A stretch of DNA of 64,000 nucleotides from Poriferisodalis sp965204125 (GTDB taxonomy: Bacteria; Actinomycetota; Acidimicrobiia; Acidimicrobiales; Poriferisodalaceae). Position 1 is the stretch's first letter; each line of letters opens with the position of its first letter. A program made the translations under genes and the position numbers. The stretch spans positions 1,798,001-1,862,000 of the forward strand of contig NZ_OZ241968.1 of the NCBI RefSeq assembly GCF_965204125.1. The letters are read 5' to 3'. Below the pieces are notes generated by a model. The model was not told the DNA's origin. It worked only from the letters and a program-made list of their open reading frames with translations, and searched no databases. This document shows positions 28,674-36,952 of this stretch, one piece after another.

Positions 28674-29396
28674 ATGAGCGAGACAACAGACAACGGGAGC
28701 GGGACGGTTGCGGCAGAGCGGCACGGCGACGTCCTGCTGGTGCGGGTGGATGACGGCAAGGCCAATGCCTTCTCGGTGCCGATGCTTGCGGCGCTCGATG
28801 CCCAGATCGACATTGCCGAGGCAGACGATGAGATCGGGGCGGTGGTCATCGCCGGCAATGACCGGGCGTTCTTCGCGGGCTTCGATCTCAACGTGATCCG
28901 CGGCGGCGACCGTGCTGCGATCGGCGAGTTGGTCTCGGCGGGCGGCGCGATGGTGCGGCGGGCCTATGGCGCATCGGTGCCGGTGGTGGCGGCCTGCACC
29001 GGCCACGCGGTCGCCGCCGGCGCCCTGCTGCTGCTCGGCTGCGACCACCGTGTCGGACCCGATGCGCCGGTCAAGATCGGCTTGAACGAAGTGGCGATCG
29101 CGCTGACGCTGCCCGACTGGGCCATGACCATCTCCAAGGAACGGCTGTCGCGCCGTCACCTGCAGCGCTGCGTGGCCAACGCACGCCTGCTCGACGGCAA
29201 TGGAGCGGTCGAGGCCGGCTACCTGGACGAAGCCGTCAGCCCAGATGCCGTGGTGGATCGAGCGCTGGAGGTCGCCGCGGAGCTGTCGGAGACGCTCGAT
29301 GCCGGCGCCTACGCCGGCACGGTGCGCGCGCTGCGCGGTGACGTCCTCGCGGCCATGGACGCTTCGGTTGAGCGGGATCGGGCTGCGGCGGCTTGA
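28674..29396 (+). CDS. enoyl-CoA hydratase/isomerase family protein
   Basis: A 240-aa crotonase-fold protein: DVLLVRVDDGKANAF at the front, the oxyanion-hole segment VIAGNDRAFFAGFDLNVI, and the second one near VVAACTGHAVAAGALLLLGCDHR. The two catalytic Glu of hydratases are not obvious (the GA..LLLGCDHRV region has no Glu pair), so another crotonase activity is possible. ATG 28674 is taken as the start. The next gene begins 36 bases on, so they are likely co-transcribed. Confidence 0.85.
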   Translation: MSETTDNGSGTVAAERHGDVLLVRVDDGKANAFSVPMLAALDAQIDIAEADDEIGAVVIAGNDRAFFAGFDLNVIRGGDRAAIGELVSAGGAMVRRAYGASVPVVAACTGHAVAAGALLLLGCDHRVGPDAPVKIGLNEVAIALTLPDWAMTISKERLSRRHLQRCVANARLLDGNGAVEAGYLDEAVSPDAVVDRALEVAAELSETLDAGAYAGTVRALRGDVLAAMDASVERDRAAAA

Positions 29397-29432
29397 AACA
29401 GACATGACAGCCAGCAACATGGGGGCTCAGTG

Positions 29433-30452
29433 ATGAAGGCAATCGTCTTCGACGAGCACGGCGATATCGACGTGCTGGCGTACCGCGACATCGACACGCC
29501 CGAGCTGCAACCCGGCGAAGTCCGGGTAGCGGTGCGGGCCTGCTCGCTCAACTATCACGACGTCTTCACCCGCCGGGGCATGCCGGGCATCAAGGTGCCG
29601 CTGCCCGGCATTCCCGGCTGCGACGCTGCCGGGCAGGTCGCCGAGCTCGGACCCGACGTCGAGGGGTGGTCGGTGGGCGACCGGGTGCTCGTGGACCCGG
29701 TGCGGTGGGATCGCGGCACCGGCAAGTTCTCCATGATCGGCGACACGCTGTGGGGTGCGTACGCCGAGTACGTGGTGGTGGCAGCGAGCCAGCTGATCCC
29801 GCTGCCCGACGACGTCTCCTACGAGGACGCTTCGTGCCTGCCGGTGGCCTACGGCACGGCACACCGGATGATGATCACCCGCGGCGAGGTCGGCCCCGAT
29901 GACACGGTGCTGATCTTGGGCGCCAGTGGGGGCGTGGGCACCAGCGCGCTGCTGATCTCGAAGATGCGCGGCGCCAAGGTGATCGCTGCCGCAGGAACCG
30001 ACGAGAAGTGCCAACGCCTCGCCGACCTCGGTGCCGACGAAACCATCAACTACTCCGAGGTCGACATCGCCCGGTACTGCCGCGAGCAGACAGGCGGCCT
30101 GTTCGGCGGGGGCGGCTACGACGTGGTGGTGAACTTCACTGGCGGCGACACTTGGGCCCGCTCGCTGCGATGCGTGCGCCAGGGCGGGCGCGTGCTCACC
30201 TGCGGTGCCACGGCCGGTTACGACCCGCAGACCGATCTGCGGTTCATCTGGACGGCCGAGATGGACATCCGGGGCTCCAACGGCTGGCAGCGCAGCGACC
30301 TCGACGAGTTGCTGCGGATGGTGCAGTCCCGCGAGCTGGTGCCGGTCATCGATTCGCTGGTGCCGCTGCCTGACGGCGTGGAAGCGCACCGGGCCATGGA
30401 GGAGCGTCGCTTCTTCGGCAAGATCGTCATCACCGCCGACGCGCCGGCCTGA
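29433..30452 (+). CDS. zinc-type alcohol dehydrogenase/quinone oxidoreductase-like protein
   Basis: A 339-aa medium-chain dehydrogenase/reductase. The GroES-like half has VRVAVRACSLNYHDVFTRRGMPG and PGIPGCDAAGQVAELG; the nucleotide-binding half has ILGASGGVGTSALLISK. After the GxxGxGA segment, the absence of a clear acidic residue at the end of the second beta strand (KVIAAAGTDEK) fits NADPH use. The structural zinc cysteines of classical ADHs are absent, so a quinone/enoyl reductase is likeliest. I chose ATG 29433 over the GTG directly before it. It probably forms an operon with its neighbours. Confidence 0.85.
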   Translation: MKAIVFDEHGDIDVLAYRDIDTPELQPGEVRVAVRACSLNYHDVFTRRGMPGIKVPLPGIPGCDAAGQVAELGPDVEGWSVGDRVLVDPVRWDRGTGKFSMIGDTLWGAYAEYVVVAASQLIPLPDDVSYEDASCLPVAYGTAHRMMITRGEVGPDDTVLILGASGGVGTSALLISKMRGAKVIAAAGTDEKCQRLADLGADETINYSEVDIARYCREQTGGLFGGGGYDVVVNFTGGDTWARSLRCVRQGGRVLTCGATAGYDPQTDLRFIWTAEMDIRGSNGWQRSDLDELLRMVQSRELVPVIDSLVPLPDGVEAHRAMEERRFFGKIVITADAPA

Positions 30453-30463
30453 GCATCGCTGCC

Positions 30464-31345
30464 GTGCCCGACGACGGGAGTCCCCCGGCCGACGGAGGCG
30501 ACAGCGATGACGTAGGCGTCATCGACTTCCGGTTCCGGCCGATCGGCGCTCGCAGCTGGACGCCCGAGACCACCTACCACTACCTCGAGCGAATGGGCCT
30601 CGAGCCGTGCCCCAGCTTCGAGGCGCAGTCGGTTGACCTGATGTTCGCCGAGATGGACGCAGCCGGCATAGCGCTGGGCGTCATCGGCGTGCCCGGGCCG
30701 ACGGGCATCCGAGGGCTGGACCCGACCGGTTCCGCCGAGATCCGCCAGATCGTCTCGGAGCATCCGGATCGGTTCGTGGGGTTCGGCTCGGTCGAGCCCA
30801 GCGATGTCGAGGCCGCAGTGTCGGCCGTCGGCGAGCTGGCACGCCAGGGCATGCGCGGCGTCACCGTCGATCCGTCCACCGCCCAGATCAACCGCCGGTT
30901 CGACGACCGCGAGCTCTACCCGATATATGAGGAGGCGCAGCGCCTCGGGCTGATCGTGTCCACCACCATGAGCTGCCTGCTCGGGCCGTACCAAGACGAC
31001 TGCCGCCCCGAGTACGCCGATCACGTCGCTACCGACTTCCCCGGCTTGACCGTGTCGATCCAGCACGGCGGCTGGCCGTATGTGCGCGAGGCGCTGGGCG
31101 TGGCCTACAAGCAGCCCAACGTGGTGATCGTGCCCGGCCAATACGTCCACTACGGGTTCCCCGGCTCAGAGGACTACGTGACCGCGCTGGCCCGCCAGCT
31201 TCCCGACCAGATCCTGTTCGGCAGCGTTTATCCCAACTGCGGTCCGCTCACCGACCTGCGCCGCATCGTTGCAGGCTGGCAACTGCCGCCGCACATCGAG
31301 CGCAAGTACCTGCGCGACAACGCCGCCCGAGTGCTCGGCCTCTGA
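30464..31345 (+). CDS. amidohydrolase-2-like protein lacking the HxH metal motif
   Basis: The 293-aa protein has the amidohydrolase-2 pattern in its body: FAEMDAAGIALGVI, HPDRFVGFGSVEP, GVTVDP, ELYPIYEEAQRLGLIV, SIQHGGWPYV, and ILFGSVYPNCGP where ILFGSDYP is usual. The N-terminal metal motif (IDxHxH) is replaced by IDFRFRP, and the terminal SDYP Asp is SVYP, so two metal-ligand sites are lost. Either it is a non-metal decarboxylase/hydratase-like relative or it has a structural role. GTG 30464 starts 12 bases after the upstream stop, so it belongs to the same operon. Confidence 0.78.
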   Translation: MPDDGSPPADGGDSDDVGVIDFRFRPIGARSWTPETTYHYLERMGLEPCPSFEAQSVDLMFAEMDAAGIALGVIGVPGPTGIRGLDPTGSAEIRQIVSEHPDRFVGFGSVEPSDVEAAVSAVGELARQGMRGVTVDPSTAQINRRFDDRELYPIYEEAQRLGLIVSTTMSCLLGPYQDDCRPEYADHVATDFPGLTVSIQHGGWPYVREALGVAYKQPNVVIVPGQYVHYGFPGSEDYVTALARQLPDQILFGSVYPNCGPLTDLRRIVAGWQLPPHIERKYLRDNAARVLGL

Positions 31346-31378
31346 TCGCGCCGCGAGTCTCAGGGCCATCGTTAGCCA

Positions 31379-31714
31379 TCACGGCGCTCGTTCGAGAGCG
31401 GTGCGCACTTCAGCGACAAGCGGTGGGAGGTCGTCTTCGGCGGTTCGCCATGCCGTTGCTGCGTCGATGGTCCAGTAGGCGTGGACGATGCGATTGCGCA
31501 AGCCACGGGCCATGGCGACCGGCAGAGTCGGCAGCAACGTTGCCGCCTCGTCGGTCAATCGCGAGGCGCATTCACCAATCACGGTCAAGCACCTCAGCAG
31601 CGCGTCCTCGGCCATAGTGTCGTCGGCGATGTCTGCTCGCAGGCCGGCATATCGAATTGCTCGCTCGGCAGCATCGAGCAGGTAGCTGAGACGAGAGACG
31701 TCTTCGGCGTTCAC
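31379..31714 (-). CDS. hepT: HepT-type toxin (HEPN ribonuclease)
   Basis: This 111-aa helical protein has the HepT core RNRIVHAYW, in which Arg73 and His78 form Rx4H and Tyr80 completes the Rx4HxY motif. In studied HepT/MntA pairs this Tyr is AMPylated by the antitoxin. The preceding LTVIGECASRLTDEA is also typical of DUF86/HepT. Its start overlaps the antitoxin stop by four bases, so the two are translationally coupled. HepT cleaves RNA in the cytoplasm when released. Confidence 0.85.
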   Translation of the reverse strand: MNAEDVSRLSYLLDAAERAIRYAGLRADIADDTMAEDALLRCLTVIGECASRLTDEAATLLPTLPVAMARGLRNRIVHAYWTIDAATAWRTAEDDLPPLVAEVRTALERAP

Positions 31715-32145
31715 AGTGCAATGGCGTAGCGGCCGACCGCTTCGCTTTCGGCCTCGGTCATACCGCTGTCGCTGACGACATCGACAGGCGCGTCGAGCAG
31801 CGCTTCGAGCGCACTGCTGAGCCGCGCGAGGTCGAACAGTGTCGCTGTGTCCGAAACCGTGACCAGCAGGTCTATGTCGCTGCCGGCGCCGGCGGTGCCT
31901 CGTGCGGTAGAGCCGAACAGCCGCACGTCGGCAGCATGATGCTCGGTCGCCAGCCGCTTGATGTCGTGCCGGTGCCGCAGGACGCGTTCCAGCGTCGATT
32001 GGGCCGGTCGCGAGTGGCGGCTCAGGAATTCTCCGAGCGCGTGCTGAACCAACGCAGCAGTGGAAGGCGGCACCGGTTGCTGGCTCCGGTATCGCTCGAT
32101 CTCCGCATCCAGCTCATCGGGAATGGTCACGCTCAGGCGCCGCAT
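31711..32145 (-). CDS. mntA: MntA-type nucleotidyltransferase antitoxin with N-terminal ribbon-helix-helix domain
   Basis: The 144-aa protein joins two parts. Residues 1-45 (MRRLSVTIPDELDAEIERYR...) look like a ribbon-helix-helix DNA-binding domain. Residues 60-144 are a minimal nucleotidyltransferase with GSTARGTAGAGSDID: Gly78-Ser79, then ten residues, then Asp90 and Asp92, the exact GSx10DxD catalytic motif. MntA antitoxins normally consist of the second part only, so the added DNA-binding domain is unusual and suggests autoregulation. ATG 32145 is the start of the RHH domain and directly touches a palindrome at 32146-32164. The gene precedes and overlaps hepT. Confidence 0.82.
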   Translation of the reverse strand: MRRLSVTIPDELDAEIERYRSQQPVPPSTAALVQHALGEFLSRHSRPAQSTLERVLRHRHDIKRLATEHHAADVRLFGSTARGTAGAGSDIDLLVTVSDTATLFDLARLSSALEALLDAPVDVVSDSGMTEAESEAVGRYAIAL

Positions 32146-32164
32146 GTGGTGCAATTTACACCAC
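32146..32164. promoter_or_regulatory. probable operator of the mntA-hepT operon
   Basis: GTGGTG (32146-32151) and CACCAC (32159-32164) flank CAATTTA, and the inner bases also largely match, so the whole 19 bases are nearly palindromic. The site touches the ATG of the antitoxin gene. An RHH dimer of dimers would fit such a site; on the minus strand TAAATTG could serve as part of a -10 region, giving steric repression and a leader of almost no length. This is inference from position and symmetry. Confidence 0.55.
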
Positions 32165-32240
32165 CTGCACCAATTCCCCGCTGGGTGTGGGCGCTGCCGC
32201 TGGTCTTGTTCGCAGCGCAAGCCCCGCTCTTCGCGATCTG

Positions 32241-33983
32241 CTACCCCAGGCGCGACCGAGTTCTCTCGACCACAACCGTCACGATGTCGATACCCGTGTA
32301 CTTCCGGTGCCGAACCGTCGAGGCGAAGTGACGCAGCAGGCGAAGCGAGATCGTGTGCCCTTCGGATGCGGGGGCGCGTTCGCTCACAAAGGTGAGCCGG
32401 TCTTCGAGATTGTGGGCATCCGCTGACGTGCGCAACTGCAGTTCGATGCTGGACGCCGAGGGCCGCGCGATGACGACCAAACGTGAGGGGGACTGGTCCT
32501 CGTCGGACTCCATCAGGCTCAGCAGCGATTCCTCTCCCACGAGCCTGAGCCGGTTCGCCGCAGCGGCCTCCCAGCCTGAGCTCGCTGCGACCTCCGCCAA
32601 GAATTCGTCGACCTGCGGCAGCGCCGCCGCATTCAATGCTGTCTCAAGACGGCGGCGCTTCCGACCGCTTGACTCGACGTAGGCCGTCAGCAAGATCGCG
32701 ATGAGCGTGCCGACCATCATGCCGTTGCTGAGCAACGTCCCCCAAGCGCCGCCGATGATGGTGCCGATCACGTCGGAGCCCTGCAGCCCCACGCCGACTG
32801 CAATAGCGACACCGACCACTATGGCCTTCTCGGGTCGAAGGCCGTCCTGCAGCACGGAGCGGAGTCCCTCCACGAACAGCAGTCCCATGATGATGAGCAG
32901 GTAGCCCGAAGCGACCGCGCTGGGAACCGTGAGCAGGACGGCGGTCAGTTTCGGTGTCAGCGCCAGCGCGATGAGCAAGGCGCCGATGCAGTACCCCACT
33001 CTGCGGGAGGCCACGCCAGTGAACTGCGCGAAGGAAATCGACGTTGCATCCATGGTTCCGACAGACAGCGTTCCTGCCAGTCCGCCGAAGAGCGAACCGA
33101 TGCCGATGGTGTTGGCCGTGCCCTGCACATGGCGGTAGTCGGCCGCTGCAGGGCTCCGTCGCGATACCCGCTGGATCACGACGCTCGTCGTCATCGCCTT
33201 GATGGTGACGGCTAGCGAGACGACGAGGAATAGCGGCAGCAGCGCCCAGAACTCGGCACCTGGGGTCAGGTCGAGACCGGGAAACTCTGGTTGCGGAACC
33301 TCAAGCCAGGCAGCGTTTCCGACATCTGCAGGGTCATACAGCCCGTAGAGGCCGGCAGCGAGCGTTGCAGCGACAATCGCGATGATTGGCGACCACAACC
33401 GGAGAAGCCCCTTGGCGCGCATTGCCAGCATCGCCGCAACCAGCACTGCGATGAGAGCGACAACTGGCCCCGCGATGGCCGGAGTGTCCCCGGATGTCGT
33501 TCCGAGGCGCTTGACGACGACCTGCATGACACCGAGCGCGATCAGCATGACGACGACTCCCGAGACCGTCGGCGTGATGAGCCAGCTCAGGCGATGCAGC
33601 CACTTGGCGAGCGCGAACTGGAACAAGGCGGTCACGACAATCAGGGTCGCCAGTGTCTGCGGCCCGGCACTGTTCACCGCCAGAATCGCAACGGCCAGGT
33701 AGCTCGGCGAGATGGCCATCAGGATGTTGTGCCCGCTGCCGAACGGTCCGAGACGGGCTGCTGAAGCCACGGTCGCTATGCCGCAAACCAGGATCGCCGC
33801 CGTCACCGACCATGCCGCTTGGCGTTCGCTCAGATTGGCCGACTGCACGAACAGCGACATCGTCAGCACGGTCGGCGCCAGCGCGATCACGACGCCCTGG
33901 ATGCCCATTCCCAGCGACAGCGCTATGGAGCACTTCTCGTCCGGTTCGTAGGTGATGCCCTCGCCCGGCGCTACTGCGGCCAC
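32241..33983 (-). CDS. NCS2-family nucleobase permease with C-terminal soluble extension
   Basis: A 580-aa protein whose first ~440 residues have about twelve to fourteen membrane segments of the xanthine/uracil permease type, including ARLGPFGSGHNILMAISPSYL, SLFGGLAGTLSVGTMDATSISFAQFTGVASRRVG (the usual QNxG..T/S-type region is altered) and the closing YLLIIMGLLF. A soluble tail of about 130 residues follows, with ASSGWEAAAANRLRLVGEESLLSLM and ISLRLLRHFASTVRHRKY, loosely like a HATPase/anti-sigma-type domain. Ordinary family members lack such a tail. Start GTG 33983. It lies 17 bases downstream of the hydrolase gene. Confidence 0.8.
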   Translation of the reverse strand: MAAVAPGEGITYEPDEKCSIALSLGMGIQGVVIALAPTVLTMSLFVQSANLSERQAAWSVTAAILVCGIATVASAARLGPFGSGHNILMAISPSYLAVAILAVNSAGPQTLATLIVVTALFQFALAKWLHRLSWLITPTVSGVVVMLIALGVMQVVVKRLGTTSGDTPAIAGPVVALIAVLVAAMLAMRAKGLLRLWSPIIAIVAATLAAGLYGLYDPADVGNAAWLEVPQPEFPGLDLTPGAEFWALLPLFLVVSLAVTIKAMTTSVVIQRVSRRSPAAADYRHVQGTANTIGIGSLFGGLAGTLSVGTMDATSISFAQFTGVASRRVGYCIGALLIALALTPKLTAVLLTVPSAVASGYLLIIMGLLFVEGLRSVLQDGLRPEKAIVVGVAIAVGVGLQGSDVIGTIIGGAWGTLLSNGMMVGTLIAILLTAYVESSGRKRRRLETALNAAALPQVDEFLAEVAASSGWEAAAANRLRLVGEESLLSLMESDEDQSPSRLVVIARPSASSIELQLRTSADAHNLEDRLTFVSERAPASEGHTISLRLLRHFASTVRHRKYTGIDIVTVVVERTRSRLG

Positions 33984-34000
33984 GGAGATCGAGTCGACTG

Positions 34001-35074
34001 CTACACCGAATAGGCGAAATCGCGCAGGGCTGCGGCCGTGGCCGCGTACACCTCGGGCATGGCGCCCCGGAAGATCACGTCGCCGGCATGGCAGGTGCCG
34101 TTGACTGTGCGGGCCTGCACGCTGTTGCCCGCCGCCGCCAGCTTGCGGTAGTAGGCGAGCCCCTCGTCTCGCAGCGGGTCGAGCTCGTTCACCGAGATGA
34201 CGTGCGGGGGCAGGCCGGTCAAGTCATCCACGCTGGCATGCAGCGGCCATGCCAGCGGGTTGGTGCGGTCGGGCCCGCCCAGGTCGTACACCTTGGCGAT
34301 GCCGCCCATGTTCTCGCAGTCGAGGAAGTACTGGTTGTTCTCATGCAACGACGGCAGGTCGGCGGGCGGGTCCGCGTACATGCCTGAGATGTACGGGCAC
34401 TGCGCGAACACGCCGTCGATCATGTCGAGATAGCCGTCGCGCTTGGCCTTCAGTGCAGTGGCAAGCGTCAGGTTCCCGCCGCCCGACTCACCCGAGACGG
34501 TGATGGTCGACACGCCCAGGGCGTCCTTGTTGGCCGCAACCCACTGCAGGCCCGACGCGCAGTCATTGAGTCCGGCGGGGAACGGATGGTTGCCCAGCTC
34601 GCCGCCGCCGTTGCGGAACTCGACGCCGATGGCGACCAGCCCGAGCGCCGCCAGCTCGTCGCGCCAGCGCACATAGGACAGCCCGGATGCCTTCAGCAGC
34701 ACCATGCCGCCGCCATGGATGTGGTACACGCACGGCTGCGGGCCCGCAGCGTCGGATTGCTGGTGGATGTAGAGGTTGATGTCGTTGCCGTCGACGCCGC
34801 TGATCACCTCGGTGCGCGACTCCACGCCCACGACAGGCGGCAAGCTTCCGAAGAGGGCGTCGAAGAGCATCTCGAAGCCGGGCTCAGCCTCGTTGACCCA
34901 GGCGTACAGATCCTCCATCGACGTGTCGGCAGTTGCGGGCGACGGCTCGCCGTGGCCGCCCATGCCGACCATGTCCAGCACCGCGATCATGCGCGGGTCT
35001 GCCCGTGGATCGTCGGCAATAGTCATGTCCGGATCGCCCAGCCGTCCGGGACGATGTACTGCTGCAGTGCTCAT
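34001..35074 (-). CDS. alpha/beta hydrolase of the hormone-sensitive lipase type
   Basis: The 357-aa protein has the oxyanion motif HGGG (YHIHGGGMVLL), the nucleophile elbow GESGGG with Ser197, the acid in NELDPLRDEG and the His in TCHAGD. These are the four hallmarks of HSL/bHSL esterases that cleave short acyl esters in the cytoplasm. The N-terminal 60 residues resemble a cap region and no signal peptide is seen. It lies upstream of the NCS2 permease on the same strand; the substrate is unknown. Confidence 0.88.
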   Translation of the reverse strand: MSTAAVHRPGRLGDPDMTIADDPRADPRMIAVLDMVGMGGHGEPSPATADTSMEDLYAWVNEAEPGFEMLFDALFGSLPPVVGVESRTEVISGVDGNDINLYIHQQSDAAGPQPCVYHIHGGGMVLLKASGLSYVRWRDELAALGLVAIGVEFRNGGGELGNHPFPAGLNDCASGLQWVAANKDALGVSTITVSGESGGGNLTLATALKAKRDGYLDMIDGVFAQCPYISGMYADPPADLPSLHENNQYFLDCENMGGIAKVYDLGGPDRTNPLAWPLHASVDDLTGLPPHVISVNELDPLRDEGLAYYRKLAAAGNSVQARTVNGTCHAGDVIFRGAMPEVYAATAAALRDFAYSV

Positions 35075-35190
35075 GAGGGTTCCCCTGTCTGCCCGGACGC
35101 GACGTCCCCGGGTGTGGCGCCGACAGTAGCCCCGCCCAGTGCCGCCCCGGTTGCGTCGTGCATGGCAGGTCGACTGGTGCGTCGACGCGT

Positions 35191-36870
35191 CTAGAGGTCT
35201 GGTGAGTCAGGACCGGTCAAGCGACGGGGGGGAGGGGGACTGGCTTCGGATTCGTCGACGAGCAGACCCCGGGCAATGTCCTGAGCTTCGTCGAGTGAGC
35301 CGACCATGTGCTCGGGCGGGATGCGGCGCAGAGCGTTGAGCGACTCGAGGGTGGCGGCGGGCGCACCGTCGAGACTGAGGATGATGCACGTGGCATCGCC
35401 GGCGGCGGCGGTGTCGATGAGCTGCTCGATGACCAGCGCGGCACTGTCGTCGATGTATTCGGTCTCGGAGAAATCCAAGATGACGACCTCGTGGCCGACA
35501 ATGTCGTCGCCGATGGTGCGGATGAGCTTGCTGGACGAGGCCACGGTGAAGCTGCCGCGCAGCTTGACGATGCCGGTGCGTGCGGAATACGGGCTGATGC
35601 CGTAGGAGTCCGCGCTGTGCTCGTACAGGAAGATCTGGTCGAGCAGAGGCACCGAGACCACGCTGTCGAGCTGGAGCCGCTCGAACTGGCGGGCGCCGAT
35701 CATGCCCGCGACGATCAGCCCCACCGCCACGGCCGTCACCAAGTCGACGAACACCGTGATGCCAAGCGTCGTGAGCATGATCAGAAGGTGCTCGCGCTGA
35801 ATGCGCCGAAGCCGTGCCAGGAATCGCCAGTCGATGAGCTGCCAGCCGATGACGGCGAGCATTCCTGCCAACGCGGCGTGCGGCACATAGGTGAACAGCG
35901 GTGCCAATCCCAGCACCAATGCCAGAAGCGTCAGCGAGCGAATGATGGGTGAGATCGCAGTACGAGATCCCATCCGCCAAGCCACAATCGACGAGAGGAA
36001 GGTCGGGCTCCCCGGCAGGCCGCCGATCAGGCCGGCTGCGACGTTGCCAATGCCGGTGCCGAGCAAGCCCTTGTTCGGGTCGAGCTGAGTGCGAGTCTGC
36101 GCATCCACCGCCAACGCGCCCAGCAGACCTCGCACCGTGCTGAGCAGCGCAATGGTCAGTGCCGGCACCACCGCACCTGCCAGGAAGGTCAGCGAGAGTT
36201 CCGGACGCTGCAGGTCTGGCAGCGAGCGCGGTATGCCCTCAAGCGTCGGCATGTCACTCAACCACAGGACGTGGAGGAGGGTTGCGGCCAGCAATGCTGC
36301 GATCATGGCGGGCAGGAACCTGCGCAGCCGCTTCGGCCACAGCACCGAGACACCCAATGCCGCCAACCCGACGGCCAGGGCACTGGTATTGAGCGTGTCA
36401 AACGCTTCAGGCCAATTCCGAATTGCGTTCACTGGCTTGGTGATCTTGACCGGATCGCCCAGGAACGCGTTGGACATCGAGATGACCGTCATCACGCCGA
36501 TCCCCGACGTGAACCCCGCGATCACCGAATACGGCGTATAGGTGACGTAGCTGCCGATGCGCAGCACGCTCAGGACGAGCTGGATGACCCCGGCGAGCAT
36601 CGCGATCGTGAACGCCTCGGCAGCGGTCTCGGCGTGCGTCGCGACGACCGCGGCCATGGCAATGGCCAAGACGGCGCTCACCGATCCCATCTGCGGCCGT
36701 GATCGCTCGAAGACGCCCACAAAGAAGCCCACAGCGAGAGCGCCGTAGATGCCGCTCGTAGCTCCGAGCCCCGACGCGACGCCGTACGTCACAGCAGGAG
36801 TAATCGAGATGACCGCGGCGGTGACACCGCCCGAGACGTCCCCACGGAGTGTGTGCAGGTCGTAACTCAT
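35191..36870 (-). CDS. SulP/SLC26-family anion transporter with STAS domain
   Basis: The 559-aa protein has about twelve membrane segments in residues 1-400 with the SulP features GVTAAVISITPAVTYGVASG (usually a P..mayA..ag.p...GLY pattern) and GNVAAGLIGGLPGSPTFLSSI, followed by a C-terminal STAS domain (GIVKLRGSFTVASSSKLI...VVILDFSETEYIDDSAALVIEQL). Such proteins move sulfate, bicarbonate or other anions, and the STAS part may bind nucleotides. ATG 36870 begins the first helix. Cells often use it as a bicarbonate carrier, which would fit the carboxylases nearby, but this is guesswork. Confidence 0.9.
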   Translation of the reverse strand: MSYDLHTLRGDVSGGVTAAVISITPAVTYGVASGLGATSGIYGALAVGFFVGVFERSRPQMGSVSAVLAIAMAAVVATHAETAAEAFTIAMLAGVIQLVLSVLRIGSYVTYTPYSVIAGFTSGIGVMTVISMSNAFLGDPVKITKPVNAIRNWPEAFDTLNTSALAVGLAALGVSVLWPKRLRRFLPAMIAALLAATLLHVLWLSDMPTLEGIPRSLPDLQRPELSLTFLAGAVVPALTIALLSTVRGLLGALAVDAQTRTQLDPNKGLLGTGIGNVAAGLIGGLPGSPTFLSSIVAWRMGSRTAISPIIRSLTLLALVLGLAPLFTYVPHAALAGMLAVIGWQLIDWRFLARLRRIQREHLLIMLTTLGITVFVDLVTAVAVGLIVAGMIGARQFERLQLDSVVSVPLLDQIFLYEHSADSYGISPYSARTGIVKLRGSFTVASSSKLIRTIGDDIVGHEVVILDFSETEYIDDSAALVIEQLIDTAAAGDATCIILSLDGAPAATLESLNALRRIPPEHMVGSLDEAQDIARGLLVDESEASPPPPRRLTGPDSPDL

Positions 36871-36952
36871 GCCTGAGTAGCCGGAATCTCTCGTTCGAGG
36901 ATCGGAAGGCCGACGCTATTGCACCGTTGTCATCGGCACCTTCGTCAGATTG

